A stretch of 23,529 nt of DNA from Didymodactylos carnosus (GCA_905250885.1 CAJNOQ010002597.1:1-23529), one strand, 5' to 3'; positions 9,669-19,960 are shown, numbered from the stretch's first letter. Translations and numbers: made by a program. Notes: generated from the sequence alone by a model not told the origin.

Positions 9669-12600
9669 TTATACAGGAGCATAGACTGGTATTACACGTT
9701 TTCTAACATTTGTTGCTTTTTCAAATGCATCAGCAAATGTTAATAAAATATTTTCACTCCATGCTCTTCCAGTAAACGCAATGCCATACGGTCGTCCTAC
9801 TACATTTTCTGGAACTTCATCTGTTAAATAACCTAATGGTACACTTATAATTGGATAACCAGCCATGGCTGATGGTGTTGTACTAGCATCACTTAGCATA
9901 ACCAATGCGTCTAGATGATGTTTATCTAATAAATAATCAATACCACCATCACGACTTAAATTTAAATTTGTATTTAATATTTGTCTATACAATGGACTAT
10001 CAGGTATTATTGTTGAATTTTGTGATTCTAACCATATACCTTGATCAGGCGTATATTGTGAAAATTCTTTATCTGGATTTTCATCATTAAATTTAATTAA
10101 ATCGTTTAATGTCCGCATGTTTGTATTGTTTAATTCTCTTAAATATAATTCTATATCATGCTTAAAATCTATTTCTAGTATTAATAATTCATTTAATGGA
10201 TTTATTAGTTTATCCTCTGATTCAAAATTTAACGGATCTATAATTTTAACGCCTAATTTTGCCATTAGATGAATTGCTTCATTAAATGTTCGCAATTGAT
10301 CTACGGGTATAGCAGTATAGTTTAAATTACGTACAACACCCAAACTTAAACCATGAAATCCATTGATACCACGACAGAATTGTATATAATTACAATGACG
10401 AACAGCATTCTTGTTTAATGTTGCTTCATCACGTTGATCCATGCCTTGAATTGTTTCAAGTAAAATAGCTGCATCCATAACTGTTCTTGCAATTGGTCCA
10501 ATTGAATCTTGATTATGTGAAATTGGAATAACACCCGAACGTGATGTTAAACCAACTGTGGGTTTTAAACCAACAACATTATTAATACTTGATGGGCTAA
10601 TGATACTACCATCGGTTTCTGTACCTAGAAAAAATGAAAGCACAAAGGGATTACAAACAATGAAATATTACCGAAAGCTGAACTTTGCCTATGGCATACT
10701 GCGTCGAAATTTTTAGCATTTAGAAATCCCTGTAAGAGCGACAGCATGGTACAGAGAGCCGCATCTCGCATAAGTTAGTCAATCGATGTCTGAGTTTTTC
10801 GTTCATACTTGTACAGTAAGTAGCAGCGACTTGGGAAAGTTCCAAAATGTTTTCACCGGAATTTACTTACTTCAAAAGTTATGGAATTTTTCGTAAAAGC
10901 CCGAAAAACAGGCTGAAACGATAAATATATAAAACTATATAAAGATGAAATTTCTTTTGTTTATACCTTGATCTATAAAGTAGATTAAGAGTCTACATTT
11001 GGGGCATAAGTAGTCGAGATCGCATACTATCTATAGGCAAGAGCATGTGCAAAAATAACTGTCGCGCATGTGCGAACATATGCACACAACAACGAGGAAT
11101 TTTACTGGCACGAAGACTTTCACATGACTGTGTTTTACCTGAAAAACATGTTATTACATTCAGTATTACTTATATCTATCGTATAAGTGTATTTCTGCTA
11201 TAAATTATGAAGTCATTTCGTACAAGGGCCTTAGCTGTTATCCGAACAAGCTCAAAAGGGGGTAGAACATGAAAAATGGCCTATTCTGCGGCAGTTTTTT
11301 CCGATATCTCTGGAAATTCTGGCGCTCGTATGCCTATGATCAGTTCTCTTGTCAGGCTGTCAAAGTATGCCTTCGGGTTTATGGCATATTCAACTTTCGA
11401 CTTTACTATTCGACTTTACCGGGCGACAGAAAATCAGTTCAAATTTAATGATAGACAAGCTGAATGGTGTTTAAATCATGTTTTTATCGCTAGGTCATTT
11501 CAAATATTTTTATACCTAGGCAGAAAAGAGTGAGCAAGGAAATCTAGCTTATCAAATAGCTCAAGCACCAGCTTAATCATAGATTTTTTGGGTCAAATAG
11601 CTAGCTACGCCGATCCAGTGCCCATTTCCTAGCTACAAGCGGCCGGTCCAGTGGACGCTTAATTGAGCGATTAGCATCGAATTCAGACACATCAACCAGC
11701 TTCATAAGCTAACTTTGATGGTTTAAAAATTGGGTCAGATAGCTACAAGCGCTTACTTCACGATTTTTTTTTCTGCCTGAATAGACATTAGGCCGCTCAC
11801 TTCTAAACTTCAGCCTTCCATGAATACGTCGGGACAAAGGTTGAGGATGACTTTATCCAATATCGAGTTTTATATATAAATATACTAATCTCAGCCTCTA
11901 GATAGGATGTGTCGGTACGAGTGCCACGTATAGGATGGAAGGAGGGAACAGAAAGTGCATAAAACCACAGCAACCATTCCTCAAACTATTTTTCCCTCTT
12001 ACGAACAAAAGTCTGAGAGTTTTCACATAAAATACAGTCGATTTTCTACAAGGAGGGTAATAGTAGAACATGAAGATACCTACAGACAATTACAGACAGC
12101 ATATAAACATTCACAGACAGGCACAGCCAGTTACACGAACAGCCAATTTACGAACACTCAGAAATTGAATCTGCACAGACATCTACTAAATTACACAAAA
12201 AACCGAATACAGACACTCACAAGAAGATACAAACAGCCACATAACCTACAGAGGGACAAAGAAGGCGTCTGTACAGACGTTTAGAAAATCAATCTACTCA
12301 TAGATAGACAAAGTCAGTTGAGATCCTTAAGAGGTTTTTTTTGGTTGATAGGCTAATCGATCCGTCACAGCTCAATTATCCCATCAACCAAAAAAAAAAA
12401 TCTTATGGGCTGTCGCAGATACCGCGTATGCAATCAGAAAAAGGGAAAGAAACATTTGCTAACAGTGATTGCACACATCATCAATTCTTATTACTTGTTA
12501 ACAAAAGAGTCTGTCGACTTAAGAGTTATTGATCATGCGTATTCGTATGCTAATTGTGACTACGGATATCTTAGCTTCTTGGAAGCATCTGCGTTTTTAG

Positions 12601-15600
12601 AACTTCTGAGCACTTCAAACGTGAAGGAGTCTGGAATGCTGTACTAAATGATACTGTATTGAGAATTATTTATTTATTGCGAAACGCAAATCTGTCCTAT
12701 TTTGAAGCATAAATCAAAACAATAAAATCATATTTGAATAAGACTGATAGCGCGTATCTTCGGATAGAAGGTTTATTTAATATAAATACAATAAATGTGA
12801 CGAACAACTCTAATTCTCTAACAACCTAGGTGTTTGCATCGAATGTACGTGTTTGTGGATTAATTTGGCTGTTTGGATAATTTAGTAACTGTTCCTGTAG
12901 TTCCGTGGTTGTCTATCAGTCCGTTTTCACTTGCCCGATTGGCAATACTGCCTGAACATGCAACTTGCCCTTTCGGACAAGGTCTGATCTCGAGAATCAT
13001 CAGTCGTCCAAGAGGCGAGAAGCGTTTATTCTGCTCCTCGTGCATTGATTATTCACCATATATTAAAGTTAAGTGTTCAATCTTCTTTCGCTTTTATGAG
13101 AGAGACGGATAGCTAACGCATGCGCAATTTATCTTGCCCGATTTGACAATATTGCTCGTTCAGGCCAGATTTTTATTGCCCGTCCGGGTAAGGTATCTTG
13201 CCCGATCAGGCAATCCTTTTTCCTTGCTTGGTCGGCAAATATTGCTCGAACAGACAAGTTTGCCCGATCCGGCAAGGTAATCCTGAGATATATGGAATTG
13301 ATCCCTTTACTGACCGTACGAGAAGCACCGTATCATAAGAAAAACTCTGTTTGATGCAGTTTTTTGCTGCTCTATCACGTGGAGTAAATGTCTACATGCG
13401 CTACAGCTTTGGTTTATGCGCTAATCGGTTGAAAGAAAAAAGTGTGGAAATCTTGCCAAAACGGGTAAGATACTCCTTGCTCGATAGGACCATATTGCCT
13501 GTTCGGGTAATGCATCCTGCCGAAACGAGCAATCATGTCCGATCCGGTCAGAAAGCGTGGCAACAGATTGTCTATTTAGTTGGATGTTTATGGATGTCCG
13601 TAGAAGCTGTAGCTGTTTTGAGGTATCTGTGTGCTGTTCGTCTAGCTGTCTGTGCCTGTCTGCGAATATTATTGAGGTTTAGAGCCAACAAGTGAATAAA
13701 AATGAATTTTTGTACAGCAACAGTCAAGTATTAATTTTAATAATTTAAATTTATCTTGACGTTTCGACTCTTCACAGAGTTATTTTTCGAAACGTCAAGA
13801 TAAATTTAAATTATTAAAATTAATACTTGACTGTTGTTGTACAAAAATTTTTTTTTTGCTGTCTATGAATGATTGTGTGCTGTCTGTAGGTGTCTGCAAG
13901 TGTGTACGGGTATCTTCATGTTCCACTATTACCCTCCACAAGGATTTCTGTAATTACCAAAAAGGTATTATCAATGAGAATATTATTTATAATTCTTATT
14001 CAATCCAGTATTGAATGAGGGATTACTTGAAGAACTCATTACGAAGATATTTGCTCTCATCGAAAAAATTCATTTAAAGTATCCCGCATAGATGAGCGGA
14101 ACAAAACGTTCTTCCTTTATTCATCGAAAATTCCAGCATTTTCGTTTAAATTTGAGACATTCTCAAGCGATCGAAACTCTTATTGGATAAATTTTATATA
14201 ATCTCTTATTACGTCTGCTTTCACTCCCTTTTAGGCTTTTTGGAATCATTTGAATACTCTTTTTCCCTCAAGTTTAAAGCCGACAGTGACGATTAAAATT
14301 GATGATTGTCAGTTATTATTTTAGCTTATGATGTATGCTCGGGGACGTTACAATTCTTCTGTCAAATTTGTCTGTTGTTACAACAATAAAAGATCTTATA
14401 GCACATCGATTAATGCTGCCACCAGACATGATAACAACGATCTCTTTTCTGGTTTATGCGTAATCGAATAAGTTCTATCGAGGTCATGCACAATTTGAGT
14501 TCGCTGTTAACTCAGTTTTCTGTCATTTTGTTTGTATCTTAGCTATCTAGGGGCATCTTTCCCCCTCCTCCTCCAGCATCTTACATTGGGTATATATACA
14601 TATTGGGTATATATATATATATATATATATATGGAATATAAGATCTCTGCGAAGTGATAATAAGATTACTATATTTGAGTTCGCAAGGAACTTATATAGT
14701 GCATAGTATGGTTCTATCCGAATTTCTGACTTTGGATTCACCTGGCGAAGTCTATTGTATTGAAAGGATCAATTTTTTTTATGCTCGAGCGGAAAAAAAC
14801 TGCAAAATATTATGTTTTCCCCTCTGTAAGTATATTCCACATGTTTTATGTGCACTAGAATAATTGGATAGGGCATACTTGATTGCATGTGTTATGAAAG
14901 GGCAATTTCTTTAGTGATAACTGTGAGTTACTTATGGCACATGGTTTTTCAAAAGATGAAAATAATTTTTTTGAGGAAAAAGCGAATAAAAATATTCATC
15001 AAAAAAAAGCAAACTTCATGCTCAACATACTGATGCGCCGTCAGCTGGAATTATAGACTCTAAAAAGAACTTAAACAAACTGTATGGAAGACAATTTCTC
15101 AATTTATTTTTAAATACGACTGCCCTAGTAACAGGTCTAGGATTTCTTGGCAGGATCCCTAACATATCCTACCAGAATCTAATTAGGATCCTAACAAAAT
15201 CCTAATGAAATCAGATACACCCGAAAGTTGTGGGATTTGCTGGAATTCTACTATGATCCAAATAAAAATTTAACAAGAAAATGCTAAGCTTGGATTCTAG
15301 ACAAAATCTTACACATTTTCTCTCTGTTTCATATTTTAGGTTCCTAATACAAAATAGATAGAAAATGCGTAATTTATTGTCTAGGATGCATAAAAACATA
15401 CTCACCTAAGGCTACAGCACATAGACCAATTGAAGCAGCTACTGCCGAACCGCTACTCGATCCATATGTAGATCCATCTTTAATATAAGCTGAACGTGTA
15501 ATACCACCACGTGCAGACCAACCATCTCTTGTAACGTTAAATGAACGAAAATTTGCCCATTCGGAAAGATTTGTTTTACCTAAAATAATTGCACCTGCTC

Positions 15601-16036
15601 GTTTTAAACGATCAATAACTGTTGCATCACGTGGTACTTTTGATCCTAATAGTGCATGACTACCACATGTGGTGTTCAATTTATCGTATGTCGCTATATT
15701 ATCTTTAACTAATATTGGTATGCCATGTAATAAACTTCGACTTTTATCATTGAATTTTATTCGTTCTTTATCTAGTTGTTCAGCTATTTCTAATGCATCA
15801 GGATTTATTTCAATAACAGCATTTAATTCTGGTCCTTTATGATTCACATCATCAATACGCTTTAAATATAGTTCAACCAGTTGTCGCGATGTTATTTCGT
15901 ATGAATTTAATGCGTTGTGTAATTCCAATATTGTTGCTGTTAATAAATTAAGATGAGAATTAACAGTTTGAATTAGAAGGAAAACTATGAGTGCTTTCAT
16001 AGTTAGACAACATATGAATTGATAAATAAAAGGCAA
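9669..16036 (-). CDS. Secreted amidase-signature family hydrolase (two exons, giant intron)
   Basis: Exon 1 is 16036-15406 and exon 2 is 10624-9669. Donor TTAG|GTGAGT and acceptor TTTTTTCTAG|GTACAG are in phase 1 and restore the family motif ALGTETDGSI, giving 528 residues from the first Met. The amidase-signature Ser-cisSer-Lys triad is visible: Lys111 in ILVKDNIA, cis-Ser about 193 in YGSSSGSA, and nucleophile Ser217 in TDGSI. Such enzymes hydrolyse carboxamide or acyl-amide bonds, and the length is normal for the family. A second Met (start at 16000, 516 residues) opens a textbook signal peptide, MKALIVFLLIQTVNS, and is the better start; export or ER entry is likely. The substrate is unknown. 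Amidase-signature genes of this type are common in bacteria and fungi, so horizontal origin is possible but not shown. The odd feature is the 4.8-kb intron filled with repeats. Confidence 0.9.
11548..11760. repeat. Cluster of AGCTAGCT-type words
   Basis: Repeated phrases include GGGTCAAATAGCTAGCTAC, CTAGCTACAAGCGG and GGGTCAGATAGCTACAAGCG, together with CCGATCCAGTG and CCGGTCCAGTG. Copies are degenerate and irregularly spaced. No gene is evident. Confidence 0.5.
12329..12404. repeat. Short foldback with A/T tracts
   Basis: GGTTTTTTTTGGTTGAT near 12333-12349 pairs with ATCAACCAAAAAAAAAAA near 12383-12400, leaving a loop of about 33 bases. It lies within the 1.9-kb element. Confidence 0.55.
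12930..13550. repeat. Array of degenerate TTGCCCGATCCGGGCAA palindromes
   Basis: At least twelve units of about 17 bases follow the pattern TTGC(C/T)CG-N3-CGGGCAA/GGCAA. The clearest are at 12931-12945, 13175-13193, 13198-13213, 13258-13277 and 13493-13511. Units are irregularly spaced (some adjacent, some about 200 bases apart) and most are imperfect palindromes centred on GATC or TTC. The array is GC-rich against an AT-rich background and forms much of the inner part of the 1.9-kb element. It is not a CRISPR: repeats diverge and spacers are irregular. Confidence 0.75.
13705..13849. mobile_element. Foldback hairpin nested in the element's right terminus
   Basis: Two 62-base arms (13705-13766 and 13788-13849) are complementary with one mismatch and enclose a 21-base loop. 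The outer part begins AATTTTTGTACA and the inner part ends ATCTTGACGTTTCG. The loop can extend the stem through ACTCT/AGAGT. It splits the right inverted terminus of the 1.9-kb element relative to the left one, so it arrived later. No clear target duplication is visible. Confidence 0.75.
14585..14632. repeat. TA microsatellite
   Basis: Two copies of ATTGGGTATATATA are followed by about 13 TA units. Ordinary simple-sequence DNA inside the amidase intron. Confidence 0.85.
15138..15206. repeat. Cluster of TAGGATCCTA-type words
   Basis: Within about 70 bases: CTAGGATTTC, AGGATCCCTAA, ATATCCTA, AGAATCTAA, TAGGATCCTAA and AAATCCTAAT. All are variants or halves of the palindrome TAGGATCCTA. It lies near the 5' end of the amidase intron. 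Confidence 0.6.
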
Positions 16037-16041
16037 TTAAG

Positions 16042-17424
16042 CTACACCGAATTTGATGAGAAAACTGTCTAACTACTAGTTCTTGTTTACTAAATACGAA
16101 TAAACTATTACAGGAGATAAAAAGAAATAGAAGCACACCACACTGGAATAATAGCTGAATAAAATCAGATAACATATTTATATAATAGATACAGGAAAAG
16201 AAAAAAAATTGTTAGAATATACTTTTAAAAGATACGTACCCATTTCGAATCGATCATGGGGACACCCAACCTACAAGATGTGATTCATTCAATGGGAACA
16301 TATTTCTAAAAAGTATATTCTAACACAATTTTTTCTTTTCCCCTATCTATTATATAAATATGTTATCTGATTTTATTCAGCTAACAAGTGATACAAAAGT
16401 TTTTTCCTTTTTTTCTTTCCGCTATTGCTTTTTCACAAAACATCCGAAAAGGTTAATTGTTTTTCCGTTAGAAAGACCGAAATCTGAACTTCAGAAAAAT
16501 ATACAAAACAAAACTTTTTGTGATTGAATTTGAGTGAGAAAAAATTTAAATACCAAATGTCGCCAAATAGCTGTTGTAATTTTCGCACTCTTCGAACATC
16601 TCTTTCTCGTCAACGTTTTCCTTCCCTCATAACCAAATACATTGGAAATTATGTATTTATAGAAACTAAAAATGTATTTTTTGCTCTTTCAAACAGGATA
16701 TGGTAAATTATCTTTCGATCTGCTTTTCAGGCGCAGATTTCTCGTTAGTTTCAAAAAACTAGTTAATTAGATCTAATTAATACTTTCCATATAGACAACA
16801 AACTACCAAAACAAACTAACAAAAACAAACTTTCTGGATTAGCATTCAATTTTCCACACACTCGTATTAGTTTTAATCATTACTAACATATTTTGAGCCA
16901 TAAATAAATAAATTTTCTTGATGCCCCATCTTTCTCATGCAAAATGAAGTTTTCTAACTTAAACTGGGTTTCACAGTACACCTTTTTTTCTGTTAAGACA
17001 TCACTGAGAAAGTTTCAAAAGCAGGGCGATCGATACAGTTTTGCAGCGGCCACATTCTGATCTATCTGATTTTCAAAAAACGTTTTTCGTCAGGTTATAG
17101 TGAGGAAATAAAGAAAAAGTACCTTACAAGACCTTTTTGGCGACATTTTGTATTTAAATTTTTCCTTTATTTTTCAATTACAAAAGTTTTGTTTTATATG
17201 TCTTTTTGAAGTCGAGATTTCGGTCTTTCTGAGAGAAACAATTAACCCTTCCGGATGTTTTGGCAGATAGCAATAGTGAAACAAAAAAAGGAAAAAACTT
17301 TTGCATCACCCGTTATTATTTCAGTGTGGTGTGCTTCTATTTCTTTTTGTCTCTTGTAATAGTTTATTAATATTTAGTAAACAAGAATTAATAGTCAGAC
17401 AGTTTTCTCAGTAAATTCAGTGTA
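16042..17424. mobile_element. Foldback of about 205-base arms upstream of the amidase, split by an insertion
   Basis: Left arm 16042-16250 is matched inverted by 16287-16383 plus 17316-17424, with high but imperfect identity and a spacer of about 36 bases. The shared sequence includes CTGAATAAAATCAGATAAC and GTGTGGTGTGCTTCTATTTC. Without the insertion it would be a 450-base foldback. It starts six bases upstream of the first amidase ATG, so it forms the entire visible 5' flank of that gene. It could be a foldback transposon or an inverted duplication of the promoter region; outer target duplications are not clear. Confidence 0.75.
16384..17313. mobile_element. 930-base TA-flanked inverted-repeat element
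   Basis: The left terminus (ACAAGTGATACAAAAG) and right terminus (inverted ACGGGTGATGCAAAAG) share about 180 bases of inverted similarity (16384-16567 and about 17136-17313), including TTTTTTCCTTTTTTT, GAAAGACCGAAATCT and AATGTCGCCAAA. TA lies on both sides (16382-16383 and 17314-17315). The uninterrupted arm at 16130-16170 shows the empty site with a single TA, which supports the boundaries. There is no transposase frame. TA duplication fits Tc1/mariner-like or other TA-targeting MITEs. Confidence 0.8.
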
Positions 17425-18078
17425 AACTAGTTGCTTTTTGTGTAACAACTTTTTTGGTGTTTAACTATCGAAACAACTATGAGCCATTGTACCTAAGCTA
17501 TGACCCATTACAGTGAAATACTGTTCAATCGACGTTCTCAAATCGTTTTCAAACTAGGAACTGTTTTATATCAGACATTTTGATGAATTTTGACAAAAGG
17601 CGCGAGCTAAAAAGTTGGATCGTGGTTGAAATATTGAGACTTTTCGGAAAGTCCCGAAAAACGTGAATCAGCATCTTGAAAATTTGCCAACCTTAAACTA
17701 TTGTAACTCAGTAAGAACAGATTACCTTGGCAATTTTACTATAAATAGTAGATGGTGTCTACTACAGAACCACACAACCGCGAGCGTAAAACATACTTTC
17801 GTTATTTTGTACTAGAGGGCATAATAAAGATCCAAATTCAGAAGGCGTTGATTTTTCATGTAGCACCCATTCCAAACGAAGTCGACAGTGAGATTTTCAA
17901 CCATATTTTCAAATAGATTATGTGTCAAAGCATATCTGGTAAAGGTTTGAACAAATCAGGAGCTTTCGTTTTCAATACGGCCGATTTGAAAGTTGCAAAT
18001 TTGTCCAAAAATAATCGTTTTGACGACTTGAAGGAATGATTTTCTCCACAGAAACGGGATGATTCTGCTGCTTCCTAG

Positions 18079-18570
18079 TACATTCTTTGGAGTATACAAG
18101 ATCTACTGCGATCTGTGGGTTTCTCTAAAATGATGGCTGCTGAAGAATCTGTTATGAGTAGCTATGAAGAAGAACAGGCTCAAAAACGTACACCGAAAAC
18201 ATTTTTATTCATTTAAAAAAAGATCCAAAAACTTTGCTGTCTCCGACGGCAGTCTAATTCTTCATCGCCAAGATCCAATATGTGTGTGCGACATCAGAAA
18301 CGTTTTTACTGCACGATCTTTTGGCCTTAAAAATGCATAGTTCGTCGCATGGCTATTGACATCCCCTTACTTCTCGGGGATTTGGGATCGCCATGGAACG
18401 TTGTGGAGTATGTCACGGCTGGATTGTCCGAAATTAACGGGAGTTCAAAATAGTCCCAACCCAAACTTTCGATAACTGCAAGACAGATTAAAGAAATTGT
18501 AAAAACACGACTTATATCCAATACTTATGTCAGGAAAAATACACCCAGTCGCTAAAGAAGTTATAGAAAG
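18079..18570 (+). pseudogene. Possible decayed coding sequence
   Basis: Three plus-strand patches look protein-like, but they sit in different frames or are broken by a stop. The first is 18079 to about 18216 (contains ATG 18130 and MAAEESVMSSYEEEQAQKR). The second is about 18210-18342 in another frame (contains SDGSLILHRQDPICVCDIR). The third runs from the ATG near 18346 (MAIDIPLLLGDLGSPWNVVE), through an in-frame TAG, into TARQIKEIVKTRLISNTYVR. The last piece faintly resembles the helix-turn-helix of a transposase. It could equally be chance open sequence. No family is assigned. Confidence 0.25.
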
Positions 18571-19109
18571 GTTTAGGATATCGATTCGCGTTTTACGAAC
18601 CCCCTGCTAGTTTCCGACACAGTGCGAAGGCAAAAAAACGATTCTTTGCAACTTTTTCAAAACGAAATCGTTTAAATGAATGAAACGAAAAAGTCTTTTT
18701 GTATCGATGTGCCATTGTCATTATTTTCGAGTGTCTAAAGCAAAAATAAAAATGTATGAACGATATGTGGTGCGCTTAAAAAACGTTTCATGCTGCTGGC
18801 AGTGTGTATTGCCAATGAAAGGTAATGTTTGCACATTTAATGTACTTTGCCGGCATGTTTCTTTTCATGTTACTACAAGCGACTAGCATGTTGACATTCT
18901 TACTTTCTTGTAAAACAGCAACGAACACATTTTATGTACATCCTCGAGTCAACTTGATATGTAGTCATTACACGTTCTGTTTGAGCAAATTTGGAAGGCA
19001 CATAAGTATTCTATACTTAAACTTTACATACCTTACTGGCTATTCTATTTGTCCTTCAATTCGAGCTGATCTGTCTAATCCCATCATCAGAAGATTCAGC
19101 TTCAGACAC

Positions 19110-19496
19110 CTAACTTTCTGTTTCACTCCAAAAAATTTGTTCACAATAAGATCTGAGTTCGAATTCTGCCAAGGAAATAATGTAGATTATGGTCCCAGCT
19201 ATATGTTTTTCAAAGTGATTCACTCTTTCTCTAACACTGCCAGTGTGTTGAAACATCTTTTCTGAGGCTGTCGTCGCTTCTTGAGTCGTCGCATTCAAAG
19301 ACAGTGCAACATCCAGAAGCACTACTTTTGCCGTTTTCTGGATCGATTTTGTGATCGATAGATCACATTTAAAAAACTGAAGAAACAATACTGCATGCCT
19401 TAGCATCGTCGGGAACCTAGATTTGCGCATGGTTTCATCGTCAACTGGATGAAAACTGCACTGAGTGTGCGACAAAATGCTCGTCGGGGTTTCCAT
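19110..19496 (-). CDS. Hypothetical protein, 128 residues, doubtful
   Basis: A single uninterrupted frame starts with ATG (METPTSILSHTQ) and has a balanced amino-acid mix, including a helix-prone middle (TTQEATTASEKMFQHTG). After the TAG stop the same frame continues for 17 more sensible codons (VSEAESSDDGIRQISSN), hinting at a gained stop or an exon edge. A plus-strand frame at 18825-19265 overlaps it and is Phe/Leu/Cys-rich, as antisense shadows often are. I recognise no domain. Confidence 0.25.
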   Translation of the reverse strand: METPTSILSHTQCSFHPVDDETMRKSRFPTMLRHAVLFLQFFKCDLSITKSIQKTAKVVLLDVALSLNATTQEATTASEKMFQHTGSVRERVNHFEKHIAGTIIYIISLAEFELRSYCEQIFWSETES

Positions 19497-19960
19497 TAAG
19501 CGAGGACAGTTGTTTTATTGGGACGAAGGAAAAGTGACACTAGTTTGTGGTTTGAATGAAGAAGGACGAGAAAGAGGAAATTGATTGTAGGGAAGAGAAA
19601 ATGGAAGGAAGATGATGACGGTGTTCATGAATGAGCAAGAGTGGAAAATTACGCGGCTTGCATTATTCTCTACGCTCTGTATGTAGAAGCGTCTTAGTAA
19701 CTGAAACCAATCTGTTAAGCATTGAAACTGTCATAGAAGCTGCTGCTTGGAGTATAGGCTTCTTTAAAGCCACCAAAATGTTTCGAATCTAGTTCTGATT
19801 ACATGGTCTGATTATCCTAAGTCTCTTCTTTTTTTCTAGTCAAGTCTCACGCTTACTGTTTATCAGAAGTTCTTAACAGGAACAACCGCGTGCATTCTAA
19901 AAACAGGACAGTGTAGTCATTCTAGAAGATCAATAGAGAAAGATTGCTGATTTCCCAACG

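Larger units (their letters stand above)
12052..13937. mobile_element. Non-autonomous DNA element with long inverted termini
   Basis: The left end (GGAGGGTAATAGTAGAACAT, from 12052) is matched inverted at 13937 with one change in the first 29 bases. Similarity continues through CAGACA-rich sequence for well over 100 bases. ACAA flanks both ends (12048-12051 and 13938-13941), a candidate 4-base target duplication. In the right terminus, similarity is interrupted by a 145-base hairpin and resumes at CAGACAGGCACAG. No transposase frame is present. Four-base duplications occur in some rotifer transposon groups such as Sola, but the ends are not enough to assign one. Confidence 0.75.
10625..15405 (-). 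other. Giant amidase intron (4781 bases)
   Basis: This is bounded by a strong GTGAGT donor and a T-rich TTCTAG acceptor, and is roughly 50-100 times longer than most other introns in the window. It holds a 1.9-kb inverted-repeat element, several palindromic-word clusters, a TA microsatellite and long unrecognised stretches (10625-11545, 13950-14580, 14640-15130). Frames inside it (for example 11276-11533 and 14654-14863) match nothing I know. Confidence 0.8.
17425..19960. other. Long intergenic stretch with gene-like remnants
   Basis: No complete gene is recognised. 17425-18078 has nothing I can name. 18079-18570 shows short protein-like frames broken by stops and shifts. 18600-19500 carries overlapping opposite-strand frames of uncertain status. 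19500-19960 is the upstream region of the ART-like gene, with no clear TATA box. Confidence 0.4.

Noticed and set aside
11955..12532. Plus-strand frames of 63-109 residues
   Set aside because: They run through the inverted terminus with its CAGACA words and through an A/T foldback; the apparent protein repeats come from the DNA repeat.
12930..13550. CRISPR array
   Set aside because: Units diverge strongly, spacing is irregular, there are no uniform spacers or cas genes, and the setting is eukaryotic.
13351..13695. 114-residue plus-strand frame
   Set aside because: It overlaps the TTGCCCGATC array and the right terminus of the 1.9-kb element. The residues reflect those repeats and match no domain.
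18327..18521. 64-residue minus-strand frame with a signal-peptide-like start
   Set aside because: It begins at TTG rather than ATG, has an in-frame stop just upstream, and is antisense to the protein-like plus-strand patches.
19085..19165. tRNA gene suggested by a GAGTTCGAATTC B-box-like sequence
   Set aside because: No A-box at the right distance and no cloverleaf pairing could be built upstream.
18825..19265. 146-residue plus-strand frame rich in Phe, Leu and Cys
   Set aside because: Composition is typical of an antisense shadow, and it overlaps a better-balanced minus-strand frame. No domain or signal recognised.
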